This document shows, piece by piece, positions 1 to 8,013 of a DNA stretch of 33,052 bases; positions within the stretch are counted from its first letter, which is position 1; every line of letters begins with the position of its first letter. The stretch lies in contig JAHJHI010000006.1 in the NCBI GenBank assembly GCA_018824085.1, positions 1 to 33,052 on the forward strand, written 5' to 3'. The position numbers and the translations under genes were made by a program. The DNA comes from Gammaproteobacteria bacterium. Lineage in GTDB: Bacteria > Pseudomonadota > Gammaproteobacteria > Burkholderiales > Rhodocyclaceae. A model generated the notes under the pieces. It searched no databases, had not been told where the DNA came from, and was given only the letters and a program-made list of their open reading frames with translations.

Positions 1-136
1 AGGCCGTTTGAACCCCTCATCAGACCTCCAACGGGCGTTTCCTGGACCGCTTTGGCACGGAAACCGCCAAATCGACTGTGCCGACAACGCCATTCGCGTC
101 AAACCGCCAAGCTAAAACGCTCTGCCGCGCAGACTC

Positions 137-952
137 CTAGCTGCGGGCGCAGCGCTCGCACGGCACCTGGAACACGGCCCGGTCGTCCAGCCGCACGGCG
201 GTCAGTTCGCCGCCCCAGAGACAACCGGAATCCAGCGCCATCAGGTTCGCGTCGGCGCGGTAGCCGAGCGCCGACCAGTGACCGCAGACGACGGTGTGCG
301 TACGCCAGCGCGCATGCTCCACACTGAACCATGGCTGGAAGCCGGGCGGCGGCTCGTCCGGTGAACCCTTGCTGTGAAATTCCATGCGACCGTCCGGCGT
401 GCAGAAGCGCATGCGCGTGAGCGCGTTGACGACGACACGCAGGCGATCCCACTCATGCAGGTCGTCGTGCCACGCCGCCGGCTCGCTGCCCCACATCCGG
501 TGCATGAACTCGTCGTGGCTCGGGCCGCGCAGCGCGGCCTCCACCTCGTTCGCCAGCGCCAGCGCCTTCGGAACATCCCACTGCGGCAGCAGGCCGGCGT
601 GCACCATGGCGTAGTCGCCCTCGACGTGCATCATGGGTCGCTGGCGCAGCCAGTCGACCAGTTCATCGCAATCCGGCGCGTCGAGAACGTGGTGAAAGGT
701 GTCCAGCCGATGCTGCTTGCCGCGCCCGGCCGCGATCATCAACAGCGACAGGTCGTGATTGCCGAGCACGGCGACCGCCGCGTCGCCAAGGTCGCGCACG
801 AAACGCAGCGTTTCCAGCGACTTCGGTCCGCGATTGATCAGGTCACCGACAAACCACAGGCGATCGCGCGTGCGATCGAAGGCGCAACGCTCCAGCAACA
901 GCTCGAGCGGATCGAAGCATCCCTGGAGATCGCCGATGGCGTATGTGCTCAT
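137..952 (-). CDS. apaH: Symmetrical bis(5'-nucleosyl)-tetraphosphatase (diadenosine tetraphosphatase)
   Basis: This 271-residue protein is a calcineurin-like metallophosphoesterase of the ApaH family, which hydrolyses Ap4A to two ADP in the cytoplasm. The metal-binding motifs are visible in order: GDLQGC (residues 7-12), GDLINRGP (36-43) and GNHD (64-67). The length is close to that of E. coli ApaH (about 280). The ATG start overlaps the stop of the upstream dehydratase gene by 4 bases (ATGA), so it is probably translated as the last gene of the long minus-strand operon. Its housekeeping role has no obvious link to glycan synthesis. It may be a chromosomal flank of the accessory locus. The 136 bases beyond its TAG stop hold no gene that I can recognise. 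Confidence 0.95.
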   Translation of the reverse strand: MSTYAIGDLQGCFDPLELLLERCAFDRTRDRLWFVGDLINRGPKSLETLRFVRDLGDAAVAVLGNHDLSLLMIAAGRGKQHRLDTFHHVLDAPDCDELVDWLRQRPMMHVEGDYAMVHAGLLPQWDVPKALALANEVEAALRGPSHDEFMHRMWGSEPAAWHDDLHEWDRLRVVVNALTRMRFCTPDGRMEFHSKGSPDEPPPGFQPWFSVEHARWRTHTVVCGHWSALGYRADANLMALDSGCLWGGELTAVRLDDRAVFQVPCERCARS

Positions 953-2826
953 GCCTGCCGTGCGTCCGGATCCGCCACCGGCGCCAGCGCGGGTGGCGGT
1001 TCATTCTGCGGCTTGTACTCGGGCACCCACTGCGCCAGTTCGTTGCGGATTGCCACAGGCTCGACCGGCAGCGGCCCGGCCAGCCAGCGTTCAAGCCGCG
1101 CCAGCCACAGGCCGTCATCGATCGCCCGCGCCCGCGCAATGCGCACCTTCGGATGGTGGGTCGGGCGCGTCGTTTCGTCGCTCGCCAGCAGTTCCTCGAA
1201 CAGCTTCTCGCCGGGCCGCAGGCCGGTGAACTCGACCTTCACGTCGTCTTCCGACGCCCCGGACAGACGGATCATGTCCTGCGCCAGATCCGCGATGCGG
1301 ACCGGTTCGCCCATGTCGAGCACGAAAATCTCGCCGCCCTCACCCATCAACGCAGCCTGCAGCACCAGTTGCGCCGCCTCGGGAATGGACATGAAGTACC
1401 GGATGATGTCCGGGTGCGTGACCGTGACCGGGCCGCCGCGGGCGATCTGTTCCTGGAATTTCGGGATGACACTGCCGGCACTGCCCAGCACATTGCCGAA
1501 GCGCACCGTGCTGAACAGCGTATCCCCGCCGCGCGCCGCCAGCGCCTGGCAGCCCATTTCAGCCAGCCGCTTCGTCGCACCCATCACATTCACAGGGTTC
1601 ACCGCCTTGTCGGTCGACACCAGCACGAAGCGCGGCACCCCGCAGGCCTGTGCCGCACGCGCCGCAGCAAGAGTGCCGCCGACGTTGTTGCGGATGGCCT
1701 CGGCCGCATTCACGTCTTCCATCAGTGGCACATGCTTGTACGCCGCCGCGTGGAACACCACAACCGGGCGGAACTGCTGCATCGCAGCCAGCAATCGGGC
1801 GTCCTCGCGCACGTCGCCAATCACGGGTTCGATGCGCACGCCCGGAAACAGCTCGCCGAACTCCTCGACCAGCTGATACAGGAAGAATTCGCCCCGCTCG
1901 AAGGCCACGATGGCCGACGGCGCAAAGCGTGCGATCTGCCGGCACAGTTCCGAGCCGATGGATCCGCCAGCGCCGGTCACCATGACGGTCTGCCCTTCGA
2001 TCAGCTCGCGCAGGCGTGGCGCATCGATCTTGACTGGATCGCGTCCGAGCAGATCCTCTACCTCGACTTCGCGCACCAGCGCAACCGCCACGCGGCCACT
2101 GATCAGATCGTCGAACGACGGCACCGTCATAGGCTTGATACCCGCTCTCACGCAGGCGTTTGCCGCCGCACGCCGCCGCTCGTGGGACATCGACGGCATG
2201 GCGATGATGGCGTGAGACACGTCCAGCCTCCTCGCGTAGTGCTCTAGCGCCTCAAGACTGCCGAGTACCTTGTGGCCATAGAGCGTCCTCCGGTGTTTGA
2301 GCGGGTTGTCGTCAAGCAGGCCCACCACTCGCCATGAGTCCGAACGACCGATTTCACGCAGCAGGCTGACCGCTGCTTCTCCCGCCCCCAGAATGATGAC
2401 CGGCTTGCCCTGGTTGGACGCAGCCCCCCACTCGCGATGATCGCGCCACAGACGGTAGGCAAAGCGAGCGCCTCCCATGAACAGCAACAACAAAATGGGA
2501 TCAAGCAGGTAAATCGAGCGCGGAACAATGCCGTCGGGGCTGGCGAACCAGACCAGCACGGGCAGAATGGCAGCCGCCACACCGATAGTCATGACCAACC
2601 GCTTCAGATCCGGCATGCTCGCGAAACGCCATATGCCGCGGTAAAGCCCTCCAAGGTGGAATACGACAGCCTGCGCTCCGACAGCCAGCGGAAGGAGGTC
2701 GAGCATCGGCGGCTGGTATTCCGGCGGAATCGAAAGGTTGAACCTCAGCAGGAAGGCTCCAAACCATGCAAGGCCGGCAACCAGAAGATCACAAATCAAT
2801 ACGACGGTAGTACGCGGCAGACGCAT
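949..2826 (-). CDS. Membrane-bound nucleoside-diphosphate-sugar 4,6-dehydratase (CapD/WbpM/PglF family)
   Basis: A 625-residue protein with several hydrophobic segments in about the first 130 residues. A first Rossmann-like domain follows (VIILGAGE, 143-150), then the catalytic extended SDR domain with GAGGSIGS (285-292), AAYKHVPLME (361-370) and STDKAVNPVNVMGATKR (404-420). WbpM and PglF convert UDP-GlcNAc to UDP-4-keto-6-deoxy-GlcNAc, so this should be the first step of the nonulosonic acid or bacillosamine route encoded just upstream. I chose the ATG at 2826 because GGGGA lies 9 bases upstream and the hydrophobic N terminus then begins as in the family. A longer frame reaches 2922 but adds 32 unrelated residues. 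There is a 102-base gap to the aminotransferase gene and a 4-base overlap with apaH. Confidence 0.92.
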   Translation of the reverse strand: MRLPRTTVVLICDLLVAGLAWFGAFLLRFNLSIPPEYQPPMLDLLPLAVGAQAVVFHLGGLYRGIWRFASMPDLKRLVMTIGVAAAILPVLVWFASPDGIVPRSIYLLDPILLLLFMGGARFAYRLWRDHREWGAASNQGKPVIILGAGEAAVSLLREIGRSDSWRVVGLLDDNPLKHRRTLYGHKVLGSLEALEHYARRLDVSHAIIAMPSMSHERRRAAANACVRAGIKPMTVPSFDDLISGRVAVALVREVEVEDLLGRDPVKIDAPRLRELIEGQTVMVTGAGGSIGSELCRQIARFAPSAIVAFERGEFFLYQLVEEFGELFPGVRIEPVIGDVREDARLLAAMQQFRPVVVFHAAAYKHVPLMEDVNAAEAIRNNVGGTLAAARAAQACGVPRFVLVSTDKAVNPVNVMGATKRLAEMGCQALAARGGDTLFSTVRFGNVLGSAGSVIPKFQEQIARGGPVTVTHPDIIRYFMSIPEAAQLVLQAALMGEGGEIFVLDMGEPVRIADLAQDMIRLSGASEDDVKVEFTGLRPGEKLFEELLASDETTRPTHHPKVRIARARAIDDGLWLARLERWLAGPLPVEPVAIRNELAQWVPEYKPQNEPPPALAPVADPDARQA

Positions 2827-2928
2827 CTGGCGAAATCCCCGAATAAACAGAAAGCAGACAGCCCGCAAACATGGGCCGCGGTTCGGAAGACCGCACGACG
2901 GCAGCTTCCCGGCAGACGCCATGGAATG

Positions 2929-4407
2929 TCAGCGATGACTGAGTGCATCCCGAATCACCGCACAGACGCGTTCGATTTGCGCCTCCTCGAGATTGGAGCC
3001 GGAAGGCAGGCAGACACCATTCTCCAGCGCCTCATCGCTGAAACTACGCCCTTCCTCGTACGGAAAATATTGGCAGCCTTCGAAAAGCGGCTGTCGATGC
3101 ATCGGATTCCAGACGTGGCGTGCCTCGATGTTCTGGCGCGCGAGCGCCGCAATGAACCCGGTTGGGCGGACCGGGCTGACGCCAGGCTCAAGCACGCAGA
3201 CACTGAGCCAGCGGGTCGATCGTCCAAAGTTGGCCTCGGGCATCCAGCCGAGTCCCGGAATGTCGGACAACAAGGTGCGGTAACGCTCGAAAATTCGCCG
3301 GCGCGCGGTGACGCGCTCTTCAAGCACCTGCAACTGGCCCCGACCGACACCGGCGAGGATATTGCTCATGCGGTAGTTGTAGGCCATATGTCGGTGCAGA
3401 TACCATGGCGCAGGCTCCCGGCCTTGTGTGGACAGGAAGCGCGCACGTGCAACCAGTTCTCCGTCATCCGAAACCAGCATGCCACCGCCGGACGTGGTGA
3501 TGATCTTGTTACCGTTGAACGAATAGATGCCGATCCGGCCGAGCGTTCCGCTCGCCCTTCCACGGTAGGTCGCACCCAGCGACTCGGCAGCGTCCTCGAC
3601 GACCGGAACGTCGTGACGGTTGCACAGCGCCAAAATGGGCTCCATGTCGGCGCTTTGTCCGTACAGATTCACGACAACCACCGCCTTCGGCATACGGCCG
3701 CGGCGCAGTGCATCTTCAAATGCGCGCTCAAGCGCATTGACCGACATGTTCCAAGTGTCGGGTTCCGAATCTATGAAGATCGGACGTGCGCCAAGGTAGA
3801 GCACGGGATTCGCTGTCGCAACGAACGTGAGCGAGGAACAGAAGACTTCGTCGCCCGGGCCAACGCCCAGCAGATCCAGCGCGAGATGGATGGCCGCCGT
3901 GCCCGAGGACAGAGCTGCAGCGTGACCAACACCCACGTGTTCGGCAAGCTCCGCTTCGAAAGCATCAACGTTGGGTCCGAGGGGCGCGATCCAGTTGGTA
4001 CGGAAAGCATCATCGACAAAGCCACGCTCCCCCTGCCCGAGATGCGGCGTTGAGAGCAGGATCGGGCTGCACAGGTTACGCCTCAGCAACAGACCGATAG
4101 GACAACCAGCATCGTCAACCTGCGGGATGTGATCGACGCGGTGCCGGTCCATCAGCGCGAGTGCCTGCTCGGCACCTGCATCGGGACCTATCGTTTTCGG
4201 CTCACAGGCAGGCAGCCGTGACAGCGGATCATCAAGGGCGGCTCCTGCAAGCAGCAGGCGCCGCAGGTCGCCGTCCGTCACCGTCCGCTTCAGACACCCG
4301 CCGCCATCGACCAGCAACAACAACCCTCGGGCGGTATTCTCCAGTCTCGCAAGCGCCGCACGAATATCGGTCTGTTCGTCGATCAGAAGTTCTCTTACGC
4401 TATCCAT
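2929..4407 (-). CDS. CBS-domain/DegT-DnrJ-EryC1-StrS aminotransferase fusion
   Basis: Two domains are fused in 492 residues. Residues 1 to about 112 look like a CBS pair (TVTDGDLRR, then HIPQVDDAG), very similar in style to the N terminus of PtmE-type sugar-1-phosphate nucleotidyltransferases. From about residue 118 follows a complete sugar aminotransferase with the family opening (TNWIAPLGPNV), SSGTAAIHLAL, VVEDAAESLGA and the PLP lysine in SFNGNK (about K301). LegC/PglE enzymes of this family aminate C4 of the 4-keto sugar made by the dehydratase, using glutamate. The ATG at 4407 gives an 8-base overlap with the upstream acetyltransferase stop. An in-frame ATG at 4449 would add 14 residues and overlap by 50. 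No nucleotidyltransferase domain is present, so the CBS part may be a regulatory remnant of a domain shuffle. Confidence 0.9.
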   Translation of the reverse strand: MDSVRELLIDEQTDIRAALARLENTARGLLLLVDGGGCLKRTVTDGDLRRLLLAGAALDDPLSRLPACEPKTIGPDAGAEQALALMDRHRVDHIPQVDDAGCPIGLLLRRNLCSPILLSTPHLGQGERGFVDDAFRTNWIAPLGPNVDAFEAELAEHVGVGHAAALSSGTAAIHLALDLLGVGPGDEVFCSSLTFVATANPVLYLGARPIFIDSEPDTWNMSVNALERAFEDALRRGRMPKAVVVVNLYGQSADMEPILALCNRHDVPVVEDAAESLGATYRGRASGTLGRIGIYSFNGNKIITTSGGGMLVSDDGELVARARFLSTQGREPAPWYLHRHMAYNYRMSNILAGVGRGQLQVLEERVTARRRIFERYRTLLSDIPGLGWMPEANFGRSTRWLSVCVLEPGVSPVRPTGFIAALARQNIEARHVWNPMHRQPLFEGCQYFPYEEGRSFSDEALENGVCLPSGSNLEEAQIERVCAVIRDALSHR

Positions 4408-5011
4408 ATATAATTCGGGCCGGCACGCCAATCCAATATTGTCGCTCACCTACGTTCTTCGTGACCACTGCCCCGGCGCCAATCACGGCGTCATCGGCAA
4501 TTTGAATGCCCGGCAGTATGACCGCCCCCGCCCCGACCAATACCCGGTGGCCCACGGAGACCGCGCCGCCAAGCACGGCACCCGGCGCTATATGCGCCCA
4601 GTCACCGACACAGCAATCGTGATCGACTATCGCACCGTGATTGACGATCGTTCCAGTGCCCACATTGGCACCGGGCCCAACAATGGCGCGCGCCGCAACA
4701 AACACACCAGGCCCGATCGCGGCATGACCGGACACTAGGGCGGCGGGATGGATCACAGACGCGAGCCGGGGTCCGAGCCGCGTCATCCGGGTTGCAATGT
4801 CCTGCCGGCAGCGGTTTTGGCCGACGGCAATGTGCACATCGCTGGCCCTGGTCATCTCGGGCACGGCTGGATGCCCAACTGGACAATCCAGCAGCACGGA
4901 CACTTCAGGACGATCGTCACGCACTTCAAGCTCCAACCCGGGATGTGCGAGTTGCCACGCATCGAGAACGACTTTCCCGTGCCCGCCGGCACCGATCAGC
5001 AGCGCGCGCAT
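4400..5011 (-). CDS. neuD: NeuD/PglD-type sugar N- or O-acetyltransferase (left-handed beta helix)
   Basis: A 203-residue protein opening with ALLIGAGGHGKVVLDAW, the Rossmann-like substrate-binding start of the NeuD/PglD family. It continues into hexapeptide repeats typical of a left-handed beta helix (VIHPAALVSGHAAIGPGVFV, then several I/V-G repeats) and ends IGVPARIIYG. The catalytic histidine is probably in NHGAIVDHD. Between an aminotransferase and NeuC, the likely job is acetyl-CoA-dependent acetylation of the new 4-amino group to give UDP-2,4-diacetamido-trideoxyhexose. An O-acetyltransferase acting on the finished nonulosonic acid is the alternative. The ATG at 5011 follows the neuC TGA after one base. 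Another ATG at 5023 would add four residues and overlap neuC. Longer starts fall inside neuC and look spurious. Confidence 0.88.
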   Translation of the reverse strand: MRALLIGAGGHGKVVLDAWQLAHPGLELEVRDDRPEVSVLLDCPVGHPAVPEMTRASDVHIAVGQNRCRQDIATRMTRLGPRLASVIHPAALVSGHAAIGPGVFVAARAIVGPGANVGTGTIVNHGAIVDHDCCVGDWAHIAPGAVLGGAVSVGHRVLVGAGAVILPGIQIADDAVIGAGAVVTKNVGERQYWIGVPARIIYG

Positions 5012-5012
5012 T

Positions 5013-6143
5013 TCAGTAGGCATTCCGCTTGTGCAGCAGGCCGGCATCAAGCGGCAGCCCGGCAAGATGTTCGACAATCCGGCCCGCCGCCAGACCGTCT
5101 CCGTAAACATTCCCGCAGGACATCCTGCCTGTAGCAACTGCACGGGCAACGGCCTGTCCTATCGACTCTCTCGAAACGGGAACGTCTATGACGTTACCGC
5201 TACGCTCCCGCCCCTGCTGCCGGTCACCGACATTGACAACGGGCAGCCCGAAACTCGCGGCCTCGATGATGCCGCTGCTGGAGTTTCCCGCCAGCACATC
5301 GACTGCGGCCAGACAGACCAGATACTCGTCTCGCGGCAAGTGGGTCAGTACAGACGTTCCCGGCGCGCCGGCGACCGCGAGCAGTTCGGTCCGAACAGCA
5401 GCCCCGCCCGCATCGCTGTTGGGCATCAGGCAAAGACGCTGAACACCCTGATCGTGTAGCGCATCAAGCAGGGCACGAACCTGCACGCCCGCGTCGAGAG
5501 CGTCCTGTACGACCGGGTGGAACACGACCAGCGCAATCGGTTCGTCGGGATTCAGTCCATACTTGCGACACAGTCCGTGTCGATCCGCCAAAATGCCGTC
5601 GCCCAGACCATCCAGGCCGGGCGCGCCAGTGACGAACACGTGCAGCGGGTTCTCGCCCATGCGGATGAGACGTTCGCGCGCCCCCACGGTGCTGGCGAAG
5701 TGATAGTGCGCAAGCTTGGAAATCGCATGCCGCACGGGTTCATCGACCGTGCCGGACAACTCTCCGCCGTGAATGTGCGCAACCGGAATATTCAGATGCA
5801 GGGCGGCAATGGCTGCTGCCAGCATTTCCCCGCGATCGCCGAGCACCAGAACGAGATCGGGCGCACTGCGTTCGAAGAACTTCGCCATGCCGTCCATCTG
5901 CACCGCCAAGGCTCTCGCCATCATCGCGCCCGAAGTGCCGTCCAGCTCAACACGGATGCGTTCGACCACATCAAACCCCGACGCTTCGATTTCGCGGACC
6001 GTTTCCCCATAGGAGGGCAACAGATGCATGCCGGTGACACAAAGACCCAACTGCAGCCGCTCATGCTCCCTAATCGCCAAAAGAGTGCGGCGCATCAATC
6101 CGAAATCCGCACGCGTGCCTGAGACGTAGACGATGCGTCTCAC
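5013..6143 (-). CDS. neuC: Hydrolysing UDP-N-acylglucosamine 2-epimerase (NeuC/LegG type)
   Basis: The protein has 376 residues and starts VRRIVYVSGTRADFGLM, the standard opening of NeuC/LegG. It has the family motifs LGDRGEMLAAA, HIHGGELSGTVDE and a C-terminal NSSSGIIEAASFGLPVVNVGDRQ. These GT-B-fold enzymes invert C2 and release UDP, here probably giving 2,4-diacetamido-2,4,6-trideoxymannose for NeuB. The start is a GTG at 6143 whose GTGA overlaps the neuB stop, with GGGAGG 10 bases upstream. A second in-frame GTG at 6161 adds six residues but lacks that support. The gene sits exactly between neuB and the neuD-type gene, as in sialic and legionaminic acid clusters. Whether the substrate is UDP- or GDP-linked cannot be read from sequence. 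Confidence 0.93.
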   Translation of the reverse strand: MRRIVYVSGTRADFGLMRRTLLAIREHERLQLGLCVTGMHLLPSYGETVREIEASGFDVVERIRVELDGTSGAMMARALAVQMDGMAKFFERSAPDLVLVLGDRGEMLAAAIAALHLNIPVAHIHGGELSGTVDEPVRHAISKLAHYHFASTVGARERLIRMGENPLHVFVTGAPGLDGLGDGILADRHGLCRKYGLNPDEPIALVVFHPVVQDALDAGVQVRALLDALHDQGVQRLCLMPNSDAGGAAVRTELLAVAGAPGTSVLTHLPRDEYLVCLAAVDVLAGNSSSGIIEAASFGLPVVNVGDRQQGRERSGNVIDVPVSRESIGQAVARAVATGRMSCGNVYGDGLAAGRIVEHLAGLPLDAGLLHKRNAY

Positions 6144-7204
6144 TGCGTCAGATCCTCCCACCGCAGCGTCACTCCCTCATCCAGCGCACGCACCGCTCGC
6201 CGGCCGATGAGCGCCCCCAGCTCACACGGCGCAATGCCGTCACCCGGGCGCATCAGTGTCAGATCGTCTGCCACCAGCGCCTGCCCGGCCTCCACCCGCG
6301 AGGCCAGGGTCACGCTGCGGCGGGCCGCAACACGGACTTCGAACTCCGCACCGGTGGGAACCTTTCGCCCATCGCCCATGGCCAGCTCTGCATCTCGAAT
6401 GGCACGGACCATCTCGCCAAGTTCGCTCGGCTCCAGCGACGCGGCATGATCAGGACCCGGCAACGTACGATCAAGCGTAAAGTGCTTTTCGAAGACAGTG
6501 GCGCCAAGCACACGCGCCAGCGAGGCGACGAAGATACCGGCCGTGTGATCCGAGTAACCAACCGGCAACTGAAAGCGCTCCGCCAGCGTACGGATCGCCA
6601 GCAGATTCACGTCACCCAGCGCGGTGGGATAGTTCGACGTGCAGTGAAGCAGCGTCAGCACCGACGCAATCGGCTCGGCAAGACCGACAGCAGCACGCGT
6701 CTGTGCCACCCAACCCACCGCGTCAGCCACCTCTTCCATCGTCGCCATGCCGGTGGACATGATCAGCTGCAAGCCTTTTGCGGCGAGAAAGCGGATGAAT
6801 GGCGCATTTGTCAGTTCGCCAGACGGGATCTTGATCCGGCGTACGCCCATGCCGATCAGAAAGTTCGCGGACTCAGTATCGAAGGCCGTCGACAGGAATT
6901 CGATGCCACGGTCCTGGCAGTGAGCCGCCAACCTCAGATGTGCCTCGTCGCTCAGTTCAAGCGCCTGAAGCATCGAAAACTGATTGCCGTCTCCTGTCGT
7001 GGCTTTCTGGTACGCCGCTTTACGTGCGCTGCGCGTCACGAGGCGTTCAGCCTTGAAGGTCTGAAACTTGACGATGTCTGCACCGGCATCTGCCGCCGCG
7101 TCGATCAACCGGAGCGCGGTGGCCTCCGAACCGTCATGATTCACACCCGCTTCCGCGATGATCAGGCACCGAGGTACTGCGGGAATAGCCACCTCACTCA
7201 CCAT
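6140..7204 (-). CDS. neuB: N-acylneuraminate/legionaminate synthase with C-terminal SAF domain
   Basis: A 354-residue NeuB-family enzyme that condenses phosphoenolpyruvate with a 6-carbon N-acyl mannosamine-type sugar to make a nine-carbon nonulosonic acid. The N terminus CLIIAEAGVNHDG is diagnostic. The TIM-barrel motifs FQTFKAERLVT, IKIPSGELTNAPF, LLHCTSNYPT and GYSDHTAGI are all present, as is EKHFTLDRTLPGPDH. The last 70 or so residues (RSVTLASRVEAGQAL to the end) form the antifreeze-like SAF domain that caps the active site in NeuB dimers. The ATG overlaps the SDR stop by 7 bases. Together with the neighbouring dehydratase, aminotransferase and NeuC genes this favours a legionaminate-type rather than a sialate product. 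That choice is inference. Confidence 0.94.
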   Translation of the reverse strand: MVSEVAIPAVPRCLIIAEAGVNHDGSEATALRLIDAAADAGADIVKFQTFKAERLVTRSARKAAYQKATTGDGNQFSMLQALELSDEAHLRLAAHCQDRGIEFLSTAFDTESANFLIGMGVRRIKIPSGELTNAPFIRFLAAKGLQLIMSTGMATMEEVADAVGWVAQTRAAVGLAEPIASVLTLLHCTSNYPTALGDVNLLAIRTLAERFQLPVGYSDHTAGIFVASLARVLGATVFEKHFTLDRTLPGPDHAASLEPSELGEMVRAIRDAELAMGDGRKVPTGAEFEVRVAARRSVTLASRVEAGQALVADDLTLMRPGDGIAPCELGALIGRRAVRALDEGVTLRWEDLTQ

Positions 7205-8013
7205 ATGGACAAGCCTCCATCGACCATCAGGTTCTGCCCCGTAATATAGGACGACGCAGGAGACGCAAGAAAGATCGCCGCATCGGCAATTTCGCGCGCC
7301 TCGGCCATGCGGTTCATCGGCACGCGCGCGCGGTACTTGTCATGAAAGACTCCGTTTTGTCCGCTCGACACGCCGCCCGGTGAAATGGTGTTCACCCGGA
7401 TGTTGTCATTTGCCCAAAGCGCCGCGAGATATCGCGACAACGAGATGACTGCGCCCTTCGACGCGGCATAGACCGGCGGCGTGTTGATTGCCCCGCCGAG
7501 GTAGGATGATCCTTCGTAGATGCGCATGTCCGGTGCCATGGCGCCATAGATCGACGCAGTCTGCACGATGGCCCCGCCGCCGCCTTCCTTCATGCGCTTT
7601 GCGCACTCCCTCGCCATGACGAACAATCCGTCAACGTTGACGGCCATCACTTCGTGCCACGTTTCGAGCGAGTAGCTTTCGGCGGGTTCGAAGAACCGCG
7701 ACAGGTCGTTCGACTTGGATGCGGCATTGTTGAAAAGCACGTCAATCCGGCCGGCCCAGCCATGAATGCGCGCAACGGTCTCCATGATGGCTTCAGCATC
7801 AGACAGATCGCATGGGAAGACACGCAACTCCCCCGCGCCTCCCGTCGCGGCAGCCACGGCATCCAGTCGGGCCACATCGATATCGACCAGTGCAACACGC
7901 GCACCGAATTCAACCAGACGCTGCACGATGACACTTCCGATAATGCCGGCAGCGCCAGTCACGACCGCAACAGCACCATCCAGCCGCAGAAATGAAGCGG
8001 AAGGCCTATTCAT
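7198..8013 (-). CDS. Short-chain dehydrogenase/reductase, PtmA-like
   Basis: A 271-residue classical SDR. The cofactor motif is TGAAGIIG (residues 19-26), with NNAA at 95-98, catalytic Ser154, and Y182/K186 in YAASK. The C terminus ITGQNLMVDGGLSIW is typical of the family. An aspartate at the end of strand 2 (VDID) suggests NAD(H) rather than NADP(H). The position between the cytidylyltransferase/Gfo-Idh genes and neuB matches flagellin-modification clusters in Campylobacter, where PtmA sits with the legionaminic genes and is reported to act in supplying the amino-sugar precursor. The substrate here is not known. It overlaps its neighbours by 4 and 7 bases. Confidence 0.88.
   Translation of the reverse strand: MNRPSASFLRLDGAVAVVTGAAGIIGSVIVQRLVEFGARVALVDIDVARLDAVAAATGGAGELRVFPCDLSDAEAIMETVARIHGWAGRIDVLFNNAASKSNDLSRFFEPAESYSLETWHEVMAVNVDGLFVMARECAKRMKEGGGGAIVQTASIYGAMAPDMRIYEGSSYLGGAINTPPVYAASKGAVISLSRYLAALWANDNIRVNTISPGGVSSGQNGVFHDKYRARVPMNRMAEAREIADAAIFLASPASSYITGQNLMVDGGLSIW

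Noticed and set aside
61-110. Two copies of AAACCGCCAA 40 bases apart next to apaH, with an imperfect inverted repeat nearby
   Set aside because: The copies are short and isolated. No T-run follows on the minus strand, so there is no terminator, and no element structure is seen.
374-4053. Several long plus-strand frames of 430-540 residues
   Set aside because: They lie opposite apaH, capD and the aminotransferase genes, whose protein motifs are clear, and their own translations are rich in Arg, Ser, Ala and Pro without domains.
5012-5149. Extended N terminus of the NeuD-type protein
   Set aside because: The added 46 residues lie inside neuC and do not resemble the family, which starts at the glycine-rich GAGGHG strand.
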